Shown one piece after another: positions 1 through 12,409 of a DNA stretch of 64,000 bases; position 1 is the stretch's first letter, and each line of letters begins with the position of its first letter. The notes below the pieces were generated by a model. The model did no database searches. It was given only the letters and a program-made list of their open reading frames with translations, and had not been told where the DNA came from. Source of the DNA: Zeugodacus cucurbitae (lineage: Eukaryota; Arthropoda; Insecta; Diptera; Tephritidae); contig NC_071668.1 of the NCBI RefSeq assembly GCF_028554725.1, positions 21,740,501-21,804,500 of the forward strand. The letters run 5' to 3'. Both the position numbers and the translations under genes were made by a program.

Positions 1-1217
1 GCTGGCAGGAGTACCAAACTCGTACATAGGTCAAACTGCGAAGAATTGGCATTCATCTGCATGCCGTTTGGCATTGCCCGGCGCTTATTTCATTCATTCT
101 GAGCTGGTGACCCCCTGCGCTCTTGCTTTGCTTGCTTGCTTTGCAGCTGCAGACTACAAATCGAATGTCCGCCGTGGATAGTTGGCGTGTCCGCGCCGTT
201 GTACGAAGAACTGTTTTATTATCGCAGTTAAATCGCTTTCAAATCGCCGCATTCAACACAGCATAGCCATGGTGTTTGACTTCTCTACTTTGCCTCTTTT
301 GAAATACGCTGTCCGTATAGTTGGTCACGTTAGAGGCATTGTAAATGTCTGTGTCCGTGTGTTTCTTCCGCAGCATCATTGATGGGATTAGTTATGCGGG
401 TCATGTACATGTCGTAAAATGTTTTTGCTGCATCCTTGCTGCATGTAGCGCTTGCCGTAGTCCGGTTAAACTCAGCTACAGGGTGTTCCACACAAAGGAT
501 GCGGAGTTTGGTAGGTCCTTATGATTTGTGTGCATATTTATTGTCAATAACGTAGAAGATTTATCATATTTGTCCGTTATATTGGATCCTCTCTTGCTAC
601 TTTTGTTCTACTTGAAGTTATTTAACAAAGGCGGACCTCTTATGGAACCTATGGAGCGGACCGAATTCGTATCGGTCTTATGAAAAGTCAGAATTACACT
701 TGCTGGTTTTAAAATTCCTCCGAACTTGAAGTGTAGGTCTAACACCCAAAGCACTAACATTTACATAGACTCTTTAGTCTTAGACGGTACCGGGGGCAAT
801 TACTATCTTTGGTTCCATTCCATTCGGGGTTCCATGGAGGACTTTGTTCTGTTCCAAGTCAAAAATATCATCTTTGTTCCGCATCTTATTGCAGAAGTTA
901 GCTGAAAGACCATCCCATTATACTAGGATTCTGAGCTCAGCTCGGATCGGTAATAAAACCGTTTTGTTTTGCCTAAAATAAGTTACAGATCTTAAGGATT
1001 AAGCTATCGAACTAAAAGCCCTCGATCGTAGGTCCGACTGGACTTCCAATGAGTTCCAACTCATCTAAGAACCCTCTAGTATTGGTCGGATTTCGACGAA
1101 CCAGCTAGGTTCTTGGAGCTCCCGGGTGAAGATCTTGTAACCGAGCTCGTGATGTTCGAATGACGTTGAGAAGACTTATTGAAGTCTTCATCGATTTCCA
1201 ATTCATCCCAAATGAAC
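1..1217. other. Unassigned sequence, no gene seen
   Basis: I see no coding signal, RNA gene or element ends here. The first 480 bases are GC-richer than the rest and include repeated GCTTGCTTGCTTTGC-like runs near 125-145. A 66-codon open frame at 182-382 has no recognisable motif and is not supported. Confidence 0.5.
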
Positions 1218-1344
1218 ACCGACAGCCGCTCCGTTCTCACGATAGTCGGTTCTACGTAACCGAAAGGGACCCGGATTTTCCGTTCCGTTCAAAGACTCTC
1301 AATATTATTTGAAGAATGTTTTACAACAACAACCGACAGCCGCT
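1218..1344 (+). mobile_element. Short retroposon-like insert with 13-bp target duplication
   Basis: The 13-mer ACCGACAGCCGCT occurs at 1218-1230 and again, identically, at 1332-1344. The 101 bases between end in an ACAACAACA tail, the layout expected for a retroposed short element with a target-site duplication and a simple 3' tail. The body contains AGTCGGTTCTACGTAACCG. From memory this resembles a short interspersed repeat common in higher-fly genomes; I could not check this. The second tailed insert in this window (15337-15435) is nearly the same length but has a different body. Confidence 0.6.
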
Positions 1345-3439
1345 TATCAAACCCCCTTTATATGAATTTAACGATGTGCCTGTGACTTCATGTATTCTTC
1401 GGTGCTTATCACATTATTTCAAGGCAACTTTGTCTAACGCGAGGGTGTAGGTAAGAACGAACTCACCCAGCTGTAACTTAAGCCGGGAGGTTGCGCTAGC
1501 TAAAACTCATTGGAGTTAGCTGTTGTTGAACGACACTCACTAGTACCACTTTGCTTTATCGACAACTCTGACCAGTCTTTTTTAGTTTTCAACTCTTTCT
1601 AGACGGTGAAGTAACCAGTTTCGAGATGTATTACCCTAGCAAACTTTACCACAGGGTTGCTTTTTTACGCTCTCATCAATTCCTTTCCAGCAAAAGTGCT
1701 TTCGGAAAAAAACGAAGTCGTAAAAATGATGAAAATGAAAATGTAGAAAAATGCAGAAAATACGTGAAGTACAAAATGGCGACGACGCGTAATTATTTCG
1801 CCACGGACATTTCAGGAATTTTTAATCTCTTGTCAAAGCCATAGCTTGACCGCTACCGCTGACGCATTTGACGCCCACAGGCGATGGCATTTTTTTCTTT
1901 CTTTTAACAGGGACTTTTGTGCCGGCAACTGGGCGGCTCAACATCTCGCCTGGGCTCTGAGTTCGGGGTTTTCGCCTACTTTTCAACGGTTATTTCTACA
2001 CGCAGCGCTGCATTTCCTTGTTTTTCGTTTTTTGCAGCGCCGACAGGAGTGCGTGCCTCGAATTAACAAATTATGGCAACGACGGCATAGAAATGAAATT
2101 TCGCTTTTCTATTAAAAAATTTATAAAAAAAATTTAACGTACACATATATATCTACACAGCGCCTTGACAACTAGCTACAACATGATTTAGCTGCGCTCT
2201 AGTCTTGAATCTCTAAAGTAACGGTACATATATACATATTCATGTATATACATGAAGTAAGGTCGCCGCGCGTAAAACTTTGGGGTTCACTGTTGAATAA
2301 AACATTAACAGTACATGAACAGTTCAGCAAATTGTGTGCAATTTTTTTGTTTTTTTTTTTTGTTTCTTTATTACACTTCTTTTGTTTAGTCGCTTTTTTT
2401 CGGGGGAATGTTTACACAGCCTCAAGGCGTTGGGAATTTTCTTTTTTTACGCCATTATTGAAAAAGTTTGAACGTCAAAAACAGCAGCGACAAGCGTCGC
2501 AGCGGCAGCAATAGCAACAGCCTGCCCGCGTTAAGATGTCGCTTTGTCAAATAAATGTGGGTTTGTAGTATGTTAATGTGGGCGCTGAGAAGAAGACCTT
2601 GACTGGTGTTCAAGTGAAAGTGTAATTATTTATTGTTATGTATTTACCGTTAAAAAATGTGTAAATAATATGCAATAAGCGACAACGAAAAATTGTAGAG
2701 AGCAAAGTTGAAGGGGATTGCGTAGGTGGTAGATTGGGGTTCAAGGCAAAGTTTCATCGAAATCTCAAATCATGGAACATTTCTTTACTTTTAATGACTG
2801 TAGCCCCGAAGGTGGATAAAATTAAATCTTGAAATTAATTTTCGACATCTACAACTTGATTCTAAAAGTCAGTATTTCTGAAATCATCTGAGAATTTATC
2901 GGACCTTATGTTTTTCTTTGCATAAAACAGAAAAAACTGAGATAAATTGTTAGACACGAACAGTAGACCTTTCTAAGTCTCTACTACATATATAAAACCA
3001 ACAGTACACTTAGCGGGAATTTCCGACAGTAATCTAGTTGCATAAGCTCCAAGAGGACTTCTTAAGCTCAGTGAACATTTTAATTCAATTGGAAGAAAAT
3101 GTGTTAAAAGCTTTGGAAATTTATTTCCAAGATTGTATGAATCTATAAGATATGTAATTTAAATACATCGAGTGCTTTCTGGAAGACACCAATGCTTATA
3201 AAGTCTTGTTTTGGGCAAGACGTCGCAAAAAACTTTTCCAGACACCAGACTAATATATCTCTTCTTTTTACTAACTAGAATGTATCCTAGAATATCCAGT
3301 CCCTTACCGGAGAAGATGTTTTAGAAAATTGTGTCTTTCGGCGTTTACTTCCGATTTGCAGAAGGGCATGATTTCAGTAGAAATATCTCCACGAAGTACC
3401 TCCTGTCATCATGCAAAGGTTCTCAGCGGTTAGGAGACC
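1345..3439. other. AT-rich sequence without assignable genes
   Basis: No gene is supported. Open frames at 1626-1844, 1846-2115 and 2242-2514 are short, lysine- or phenylalanine-rich because of base composition, and carry no recognisable domain. The segment contains A and T runs (2341-2362) and nothing with clear element ends. Confidence 0.5.
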
Positions 3440-3790
3440 TCGTCACAGTTGGCATTTATAACTTCTTTCTAGGTTTCAGCATAAACATCAACAACGACGT
3501 CAGGCACGAAATCAATCCAGGGATCACAAAACAAGGCTCTATAAGTCGCTCATCATACCCGTCCTGATGTATGATGCGGAAACATTGGCGATGACTAACA
3601 AAGATGAACGAAGGGAAAGGAACGAGAAAAGTCCTCCAAAGGATTTATGGAAAGAAACACGTAAAATATACGATACGGTAGGCCCTCGACGAAGAAACGG
3701 ACGACCGAAACTCAGGTGGAAAGATCAAGTCGAAGCTTGAAATCGTCGTGCAGAGACGACTGCCGAAGGCTTATGAACGCCTTAGGGGTA
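3440..3790 (+). pseudogene. Decayed non-LTR retrotransposon, 3' part of the ORF
   Basis: Read on the plus strand, about 3535-3600 gives LYKSLIIPVLMYDAETLAMT, matching the segment after the reverse transcriptase core in a widespread insect non-LTR type (consensus LY-x-PVL-Y-AE-W-M). About 3685-3735 gives RRNGRPKLRWKDQVEA, matching its C-terminal RGRP-LRW-DQVE block. The same two blocks appear in the better-preserved copies at 42,936 and 52,049. Stops and shifts separate them here, so this copy is dead. It was probably a 5'-truncated insertion. Clade is not assigned. Confidence 0.65.
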
Positions 3791-4079
3791 CGACTTTATA
3801 CAGTAGTCATACAAGCAATAGAGCTTTCCAAATGACTAAAGGTTTGGTGCAAATATAGCTAGAGAAAGTGGTTTTAACTTCATGCTAATGACATAATAGT
3901 CATATACGTTCAATACGAGGTTACCTATGTAGTCACATAAATCTGGTAGACTAAATTTTTTGTCAGTGTAGCGTCACTCTGCTGCTCGCCATCTTCACCC
4001 ACTGCTCTCTTATCTCAATGAAAGGAAGCATGTGTATAACTCTTTAAAATGCTATAACAGTAAGTTCGTCGCTTTCAAT
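3791..4079. other. Unassigned AT-rich spacer
   Basis: Nothing recognisable between the non-LTR remnant and the TATACCAGTT repeat block. Confidence 0.4.
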
Positions 4080-4665
4080 TTCATTATACCAGTTTATGAG
4101 ACTTATGCCAGTTTGTGTTTTATTGAATTTGACAGCTAAGGCAGCTTAGAAAAACTAGCATAATTGGTATACCGACTTGTTGGGCTATATATACTTCTTA
4201 AGCGAGTTGATTACATTTATACCAGTTCATAGTTTGATTCACTTACAGGTTTTGGAATACATTTATATTTATTTTTGCATATTCTTAAAATTTTTGAGAC
4301 TATTAAAAAATTTTCGGTATTTTTTCGCTGAAGCCCTTGGAGACAATTGCCATTATTTAACTCATTTTGGGCTATGTTTCGAAAAATTCAATTTTTTCGC
4401 AAACATTTTGGATGGCTCATTAAAGTGATATAATAAGAAAATTTCCTGCTCCCATTTTGATTATACCAGTTTATGTCATTTATACCAGTTTATATTCGAT
4501 TCACCATTTATGCTTAGCGTAGCAAAATCAGCTTAGACGGACACAAAAACTGGTATCACGACTTGTTAGGCAGCATATAATTTATTAAGAAAGTTGATTT
4601 CAGTTATACCAGATGTTTGTTCGATTCGCTACAAATCAAATTTTGGTACATCAGAGCTTTAATAT
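4080..4665. repeat. TATACCAGTT family, about 385-bp tandem dimer
   Basis: Two successive units share landmarks in the same order: TTATACCAGTTTATG at about 4087 and 4462, a GGTAT-CGACTTGTT-GGC block at about 4168 and 4553, and a TTATACCAG block followed by TTCGATTC- or TTTGATTC-like sequence at about 4215 and 4601. The spacing is about 375-386 bp. The same words recur at 7.46-8.06, 25.06-25.26, 26.47 and 31.7-33.1 kb, so this is a dispersed family as well as a local duplication. Confidence 0.65.
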
Positions 4666-4849
4666 ATATATTTTGGACTTAATGATTTGGAGTTAATGAC
4701 ATTTCTGCAAGTATTTTAAAAATTTCTATATTTTTTCGTTGAAACTCTTAGAGATATTTACCGTTACAAGTTACAAGTATTTTATTGATATGCTATGGAA
4801 AATACAACCTTGTATATGAAAATGACAAACTTTATAGCTTGTTAAAGTA

Positions 4850-5298
4850 AAAAAGATAGCGGAATAAAACTTTACACAAATATTCTATATGATCTGTAGC
4901 ATCACTTGTGAATTGTCGAAATCGGACTATAACTTTTCAATGCCACGGATATCGAATATGAAGAACTCAGTGCCTTATGGTAATTTTTCACCGAAAATAT
5001 CGGTAACTCGCTCAGATATTTAAAATCAATTCAGAGGGAATCTTTTTCTTCTAATAGCGTGTCTCTGTACCAAAAATAGTTAATCGGGTCATAACTTCCC
5101 GTAGCACCCATATACCTAAGGTTCAGGAATTACCTCAGCTCTCATATACTATATATGATGATTTTCGTTTTTCAATTGGAGTTTATGCCAAATATATGAG
5201 TCAAATTGTGTGTTATCTTAATAAAAATAGCTTAATAAAAATATTGCGAGAGAATAAAATGTTCGGTTGCACCCGAACTTAGCCTTTCCTTACATGTT
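4850..5298 (+). repeat. Interspersed repeat ending in GTTCGG hairpin, copy A
   Basis: This copy ends at 5261-5298 with GTTCGGTTGCACCCGAAC, a 6-bp stem with a 6-base loop, followed by a TTAGCC-TTCCTTAC-TGTT terminus shared with copies ending at 29,351, 51,085 and 57,640. Upstream it shares with those copies TTTACACAAAT, ATCGAATATGAAGAACTCAG, ACCGAAAATATCGGT and ATCGGGTCATAACTTCC in the same order. The family is not assigned to a superfamily. Confidence 0.7.
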
Positions 5299-6840
5299 TT
5301 AGGTATTTTAAAGAATCTAAAATATTTTAAATAGTTACTATTTAAAAATCTCTGAATTTGTATACCAGTAATGTCGCTTTAAAGGAAATATTTCATTTCT
5401 TCCAATCAGCAGTGCGACTAACTAATCCCCAGATTAAGGCATTTTAATAAAATTTCCTGTAAATTATTATTATTATATATATATAAAAGGCTTTCTATCA
5501 CCTTCCACGCTAGCCATTACATACTATACTTTATTATTTATTTTGTTTAGCTAATAAAAGTTATGAATATAATTTAGTTGAATTGCAATTTGTCTGCTTT
5601 TAAAATAAATATTAAATTTGTTTGCATTTGGCAAAGTTTCCTTTGCTTGTTGCAATAAATGCAATTTTAATTCAATTACAATTTTACCACTTTTTATGCA
5701 TTAGCATATATTTACAACAACACACACACACACACACACTCAACTGGGCTATAATAGACATTAATTTGCTTTGAATGCGTGTGTGTATGTGTGTGTGCGT
5801 TGGTGCCTCTATGCATTATTATGTTAACTTTAAAGCTTTGCTAAAGCCCCCACTAATTTAATTGGATATGAAAAAGCGCATTTAAAAGCACGCACACACG
5901 CTCATGCATGTGTATAAATGCAGATTTGTAGTGTGTTGTATGTATGTGGCCACATGCTTAGTTGTATTTGTTTATATATATATATTTAGTATATGCGCAC
6001 TCACCTTGATTTGTATAGCCAGCGCTCCCATAGTTTCGGTTTTGCTGACATTTTGTTGTGTTCGGATTTTTCTGCCGCGCTTAAAATGGCTTTAAATAAT
6101 TTAGATATTTATATGTATTTTGTCAAAACTAAGCTGGCATTAGTTGCAGCTGTTGTCCTTGTTGTTGTTGTTGCTATTATTATTATTATTATTAATATAT
6201 AATTATGGCTTTTAGTTTGCAAATACGCTATGCCAACCACTTTGTGGTTACATACAAGCCAGCTGTTGTTGTTGTTGTTGTTGTCATTTATTTGTTTTTG
6301 CCTTTATTTTGCATTTCGCATTCAGACGCGGTAATCACATCAAATTTCCACGCTTGACCGCTTGCATTTAGCACGTTTGTCCATTAAAAATTTTTTTGAT
6401 TTTTTTTTTTTTTTATATATTATTTTTGTTGTTGTTATTTTTGCATGCAAATGCCGGTGTGCGTGTTTGCCAACTAGCGGTTGTAATGATTACTGCCAAT
6501 GTAGTTATTTCTTTGCATGCGTTCGTATGTGTCGCTCGTTGCTCTTGCACCGCTATCTGCATGAATTATCAATTCAAATTATAGGCATTTCGAAATTAAC
6601 AGGAAACTGTGTTTAAATTATTAACATACGCGTCCTGCTGCGTTACAATGTTGTCTGCTTGTTGTTGTTGTATTTAGTATATGCATTTTTGTTGTTGTTT
6701 GTTGGTATTTCGTTAGCACTTGTCGTGCATTTATTAATTTTTAAAGCGTTTTGTGTTTAATTTATTTACGTTTGTCTGCTAATTGAATGCTTTAGCTAAT
6801 ATCATCTATGCTATCTGCATTTGCTTAGGTTGCGACTTGT
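5299..6840. repeat. Microsatellite-rich island
   Basis: Contains (CA)n at about 5716-5739, a TG-rich stretch at about 5779-5801, (GTT)n/(ATT)n at 6155-6195, (GTT)n at 6264-6283, a T run at 6402-6413 and more GTTGTT words to 6700. Short open frames on both strands simply translate these runs. No gene is supported. Confidence 0.6.
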
Positions 6841-7460
6841 CCTTGCATTTAGAGACATATCCAGATTACAGTAAATAGTTGATTTACATATTTAGTGTTA
6901 ATCTCAAGTGTAAATTTTATGGTTTCTCTGCGCTTATTTCTGCTTAGTGGTAATACCGTTATTATTTCTCTCCATATGCTTATGCTAAGACACTGCAATG
7001 AGACAATAGAGAAGTAGAAACCACAGATTAGTAAGAGTTAATAATTGATATTTAGTAAATTTTCAGTTAATATATAATAAATATTTGTCAGGATTACTGT
7101 GTGTAAATTGTATGAATAAGGTTTACTTTTTATTAATTATTTCGAAATTATAACAATTTCAATAGAAAGTTTTTCTTAGGAATACAAGAAATTGTATTAT
7201 TAATTCAAAGTATACATCTAGGGTTCAAGTAAAAACTTTTACTGTTGCGGTTAACATAATCAAAAAGATCGTCAAGTATATGGAACCTCTAACAAATTTA
7301 TATTCTAAATAAGGAAGAAATGAAAAATCAAGCGCAGAAGACATTTAGCCTCTTCACCAGACGGCCCAGTCATTGCAACTGAAGGGGCTCCAATTTTTTT
7401 CTAGTCAAGATTTGTCAAATGCGAATAATTTCTCAAAGATATTCATATATATATATAACA
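6841..7460. other. Unassigned AT-rich sequence
   Basis: No gene, clear element ends or tandem array seen. Confidence 0.4.
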
Positions 7461-8060
7461 GTTTTTATACCAGTTGTATACTATAACAGTTTTATACCAG
7501 TTTAACATTATACCAGTTGTATACTATACAAGTTTTATACCAGTTTTGTTTTATACCAGTTGTACTTCAAACGAGTTTTGTATTCTATTCACTACTCTCT
7601 TGTATTTGAGTAAAGATAGTAGCTCATGCAGAGACCTAAACGGAATCCTTTCGCAAAAAGATGCATTTGATTGTGTCTGTCTATAATTTATATCAGTTAG
7701 ATTTTATACCAGTTGCATTTCATACCTGTTTTATTTACTCTCCTGAATTAGTGTTCATGCAGAGACTTTAACGGAATAATTTCTCAAAGAAATGCATTTG
7801 ATTGTGTCTGTCTTCAGCTTAATTTTATACCAGTTTATTTAACAGTTGTGATTTAGACCAGCTGTGAATTATACCACTTGTATTTTATACCAGTTGTGTG
7901 TTCTATTCGCTACTCTCTTATATTAGAGTAACGAAGGCAGCTCTTGCAGATGCTTAAACTGGTACAACGACTTGTTATGCTATATATTATACTATATTAA
8001 GCCAGATCATTGATTTATACCAGCTGTATGTTCGTTTCGCTAGAGAATAAATTAAGGTAT
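7461..8060. repeat. TATACCAGTT array
   Basis: At least eight near-exact ATACCAGTT words lie in 7461-7900, the first five spaced only 14-28 bases apart. Interleaved longer units carry TTCTATTC-CTACTCTCTT, CATGCAGAGAC and GATGCATTTGATTGTGTCTG; the last occurs at about 7660 and again at about 7791, an interval near 130 bp. No open frame or element end is apparent. It is a degraded tandem block of the same family as 4080-4665. Confidence 0.7.
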
Positions 8061-8173
8061 ATCGTAGACAGCTTATGCTCAATGTAATTCTGAACTTTAT
8101 TGCTTTCAGCTTACTTAGGATAGAATAAATTATGATATCACCAACTTTTGGTACCGAATTGCATTATGGTAAA

Positions 8174-8532
8174 AGCCTTTTCGCACAGGAGTTAATTGAT
8201 CAATTAAGATGCATTTGCTCTATTTAGATCGATTTCCAATACAAAATAAGAAACATTTAAATTTTCTATATTAATTTTTAATCAAACACAAATCGAGCTG
8301 AAAATGGAATGCAACTCAGTTGTGTTGTTATACACGCTGAAGATTGGGTTGTGCTTATTGACAATACATATATCAATCAGCTGATGAAATTTACCAACTT
8401 CTAATGAACAGCAAAAACAAAAATGTATAACAGCTGATCGTTAATCGAGTATGCGGTAGTGTGACGAGCATAAACTGGTATCTCAATTATAATCTTAATG
8501 TATTCAAATTAATTTGCCTGTGCGAAAAGGCT
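8174..8532. mobile_element. 359-bp non-autonomous element with 16-bp inverted ends
   Basis: AGCCTTTTCGCACAGG at 8174-8189 is matched perfectly in inverse by CCTGTGCGAAAAGGCT at 8517-8532. The interior has no long open frame. A TA lies near each end (8170-8171 and 8532-8535), compatible with a TA-targeting DNA transposon, but the exact duplication is ambiguous. The right interior contains AAACTGGTATC, part of the TATACCAGTT family, so that family may derive from related elements. Confidence 0.7.
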
Positions 8533-9676
8533 ATAAGTCTAACTTTGTCATACAATTTTATTCATTGTACACTGCCCGCTTACCGACCATCGAAAGTAGT
8601 TCCACAAGGCATATAACGTCTAATTCCATAAATAATTTGCCCAATATATTAATTTAATGTCTTAAAGATTTCTCAAAGAGATGATTAAAGTCACCTTTTC
8701 TTAAGAGCTGTCACAAGTCAATAGTGCTAGGCTGCCAATATCTGAGCAAGGCTTACTTCCAATATCTTCGGAAATGCGTTTAAATAATCTATCAAAAAGT
8801 AAAAGAAATCTCGAAAAGAATCAAAACGATGATACTATGGAAAGTAGGCGTGGTTGCGGTCAGAATATTTTCATTTTTAATAAATTTTAGTATCTAATCA
8901 GAGATTAGGATGTGAGAAAATATAATTAAAATTGGTAGACTAGCTGATAAGGTGTTGTTTTTAATCTATAACACGTCGTAGGCACGTCATACTTTTGAAC
9001 TGATTCTTATGAAATCGCGTATTATTGTTTAAAGACCGTTATGTGCGATTCTTCTTCTTCTTGACTGGCTTCCACCAGCGGGTAGTGCATCGAACATCGA
9101 GCTAATCTCACATAAGCATTTAAATAACTTTCACAGTGTCTTAAGAGGCCTAAGGTTTTCGTCAGTTTTTACTTAAATAAATCTAATCCTTCTAAAAGGC
9201 GTAATTTTCCGAAATTATTAAAGACTAGGAAAGTGTACATCTGATGATGGCTCGATGAAGATTCAATTAATTTAAGTTTCGTCGGTTAACTGGTTATGAT
9301 ATTTTTGGTGTCTAACCATTTAAGTAAATACACTGTTTCGACTGATCTGGTCCAAAGGGTCCGGTTCTCTCGATTTTACTGAATATATGTCAATATTTTC
9401 ATGAGTTACTGGTTGAATGGTTACTGGTAACCAATTATACTCGTTATGCACATAAAACTCTATATCAATCTTTCACTCTAAATCAAGATTTCTCTAGATA
9501 AAATCGAGCTGGTCAGAAGATTTCGAGTTTTATTAAAATTGTTGGCAAAGACAGAAAGAAAGAAAGGGAGCATAATTAGATCAGCAAATCTCTTTTATTT
9601 TCATAAAAAAAAAATTAAAAAAAAGTTCCTGATAAAAAAAATTGTACTAACCAGTCATAGATATACCTGAAGCTAG
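8533..9676. other. Unassigned AT-rich sequence with a non-LTR scrap
   Basis: At 9055-9112 the plus strand carries GGCTTCCACCAGCGGGTAGT followed by GCATCGAACATCGAG, closely matching 52,190-52,225. It is therefore a scrap of the same non-LTR tail, coding sense on the minus strand. The rest holds old repeat words such as a GGCGTGG block near 8847, but no gene. Confidence 0.45.
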
Positions 9677-9890
9677 TTGGAAACTAAATTTTCTAACTGA
9701 AATTTCACATTTGATAGCGTATAGAACACTAACGAATAAAATATACAGCAATTCCTAAGGAAAAAAGACAGTTGCCTGACTATTTGGAAACTAAATTTTC
9801 TAACTGAAATTTCACATTTGATAGCGTGTAGAACACTAACGAATAAAATATACAGCAATTCCTAAGGAAAAAAGACAGTTGCCTGACTAT
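9677..9890. repeat. 107-bp tandem duplication, near-identical
   Basis: The segment 9677-9783 is repeated at 9784-9890. The only difference I see is A versus G in the GCGT(A/G)TAGAACAC word. A third TTGGA start follows at 9891 and then diverges. Such identity marks a recent duplication or active homogenisation. The minus-strand open frame across it merely repeats its peptide and is not taken as coding. Confidence 0.9.
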
Positions 9891-12409
9891 TTGGATTCCA
9901 ATTTTATATCCCTGCAGTGTATGCTACCAACAAAGTCCTTAGAAATATGTACAAAATAAATACATATATCTATATATACATTTCCAATTCCACATAATAT
10001 TATATTTCTGTGAAAAAAAAAAACAAAACAAGTCAACCAAATATTTTCGGTACACATTGACTGCGCCGAACCTAATGAAATTAATATTTTGTTTATTTTG
10101 TGCAAATGGCCACAATAACGAAAACTATCCATATTAGTTGGTAGATATTCGGTTACAAACGTAAGCAAATAAGTATTTCATACAATATAAATAAATTGGA
10201 ATTATAATTAGTGCGGCATGAAATGGAATATGTGTGACCAAGGCGACCTCATCGATCCAAATGAACTGCCGCACACAATTTGCACAGGGCATTACGGAGA
10301 GAGCTTTGTGCATGTGTCACTGGCTTGATTGTGTGGGAAGTAATGAAAATATTGGTGAGCTTTAGTTGTGCGGGGGTGTGTGTAATGTGAGAATTATATG
10401 GTTGCATTCTACTGGAATTACATTTTGGTTATGAAATGAAAGTAAACCGCAAATAAATTAAAAATATTTGGTAGAGGTCGCTGGTGGAGCTCTCTAATTA
10501 TTATGAACTGAATTAGTCAAATATTTATTCGAGTGGACTTTTATCATATACTGATCTATAACATAACTGAGTATCCTAAATACGTTTTTGAGAGCTTTAG
10601 AGCTTTCGAGCTTTCCGTGAACTTCGCTCAGTCAACTTTTGACTATAGAGACCTCACAGCCTTTTAGCCGTTGCAACTACTAGTACTAAGTGACATCTGC
10701 TTACCTTGTAAGCTTAATCCTGACAAGATACTAGGTCAAGGTCTGAACTTTCTCTAGTACTGAAATTTATCTGATCGATTTAAGAGGTATTTTATAAAGT
10801 GTATAGACTCTTCTCAAAATCAAGTGTGACGATTTATTAAATCGGGATCTACGACCATGAAAAAAGGCGAATAAACTTTCTTACAAGCTTTTACCAGTGA
10901 TTTGATCTCACAATGCATATCCGAAGGGAATTTTTAGTGAGGCGTAGAGTAAGATTCGCAAGGAACCAAATCTGATTGAACAAACTGTCATATAGAAATA
11001 CCGTTAGTTTTTATGTTAAGCACGTTTAATGATTTCGGACGTCTATTAAGTTTTTTTCTTAAAACTTTAAGCCTTAAAATTAAATTTAAAGCGACACTCC
11101 CACCAGTAATGACTAATTAGTAATAAATTAAATATCTCTCAGTCAACTTAAATTTGAAATTAATGTTCATTTTCAACGATATTTTAATAGCGTACAGTCT
11201 AATTAGCATTTAATTTGCATAACTAAAATAAACAATATGAATTTGTTGCCAAAAACCTAGTTCAATACTGTATTAGATATAGATATATTGAATATTATTT
11301 ATATACACGTTTCAAGCTGCAGAGAGAGTAGAATAGTTTTGTGGAATTAACGGTTGTTTTAACTGTCAAATAATTGAGTTATAGGTTGGGATTTTTCGGA
11401 TCCATATAATTGTATACACCTTGACATAGTGATAACTAAAGTGAAAAGTAAGATGTTGAGAAGAGCAGACAGATGTTATCTGTCATCCTAGAATGCTTGA
11501 TTTATGAAATCGGAGAGATCGGTTTCTATCTTTCTGAAATTCCATATACATATGTATATAAAGCAGAACTCGTGAACGATTTATTAAATCATATATCCAT
11601 TACGTAAACTAGTTATCCTTAGAGCGACCAAACGAGATCGGTCCATATCTTCCTTAGTATAAAATATATATAAGACCTCTGGAAATATTTTTTAAGCATT
11701 TAGTTATATTTCTAGCTTAGCTCTAGCATACTTAATCATTCCATTCCACCCGCACTCAAAGCCACCTTTATTATTTAATTTCAACTCATTTGAACTCAAA
11801 TGATTTATTATCGCCGCGTATATAAGTAAATTACATAGAAAAGCAGTTTATATTTTTTCATCTCCTTTTATTCATTAAACAAACACTTTCGGCAGTTTTT
11901 ATGCGTGTAAAATTTTCACTAAATTTAGTCGGTTAAATAAATAGCGGCATTTCATTGGAAAACTGTAAATTTATTCATTAATAAAGGCACATTAGAATTA
12001 AAATAATATTAATTATTTTATAATAAATCAATAAATTTATAGCGATTTACTTAAACGATTGCGAGTAAATTGTTTGTCCATGTATTTTTAGTATAGCGGT
12101 GGTGCAGGCAATAATTTTCGATTGGTTTAAAAATTGTGTACGCTTTAAATTTAATGAAATTATAATTGAATTTTGTGGCGATGACGATATACATTTATGT
12201 TACTATAATCAGCTATATTTAGTGAGAAATGAATGAGCAGTTTAGAATGATATTAGAATAACAATTTGATGTTGTTGACCAAAAGATATCGGATATTTTC
12301 CATGCTCTAAAACAGTGCCTAATGAATCGTAAAGACATTTTTTTAATTTAAGAGAGATCAAAGTACGCATTAACCCCTTCTACACAGAGAAAATCGTGTA
12401 GTAACCAGA
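9891..12409. other. AT-rich sequence without assignable genes
   Basis: About 2.5 kb with no supported gene. There is a slightly GC-richer patch at 10,200-10,400. At 10,800-11,650 there are scattered shared words such as CGATTTATTAAATC, suggesting diffuse old repeats. Confidence 0.45.
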
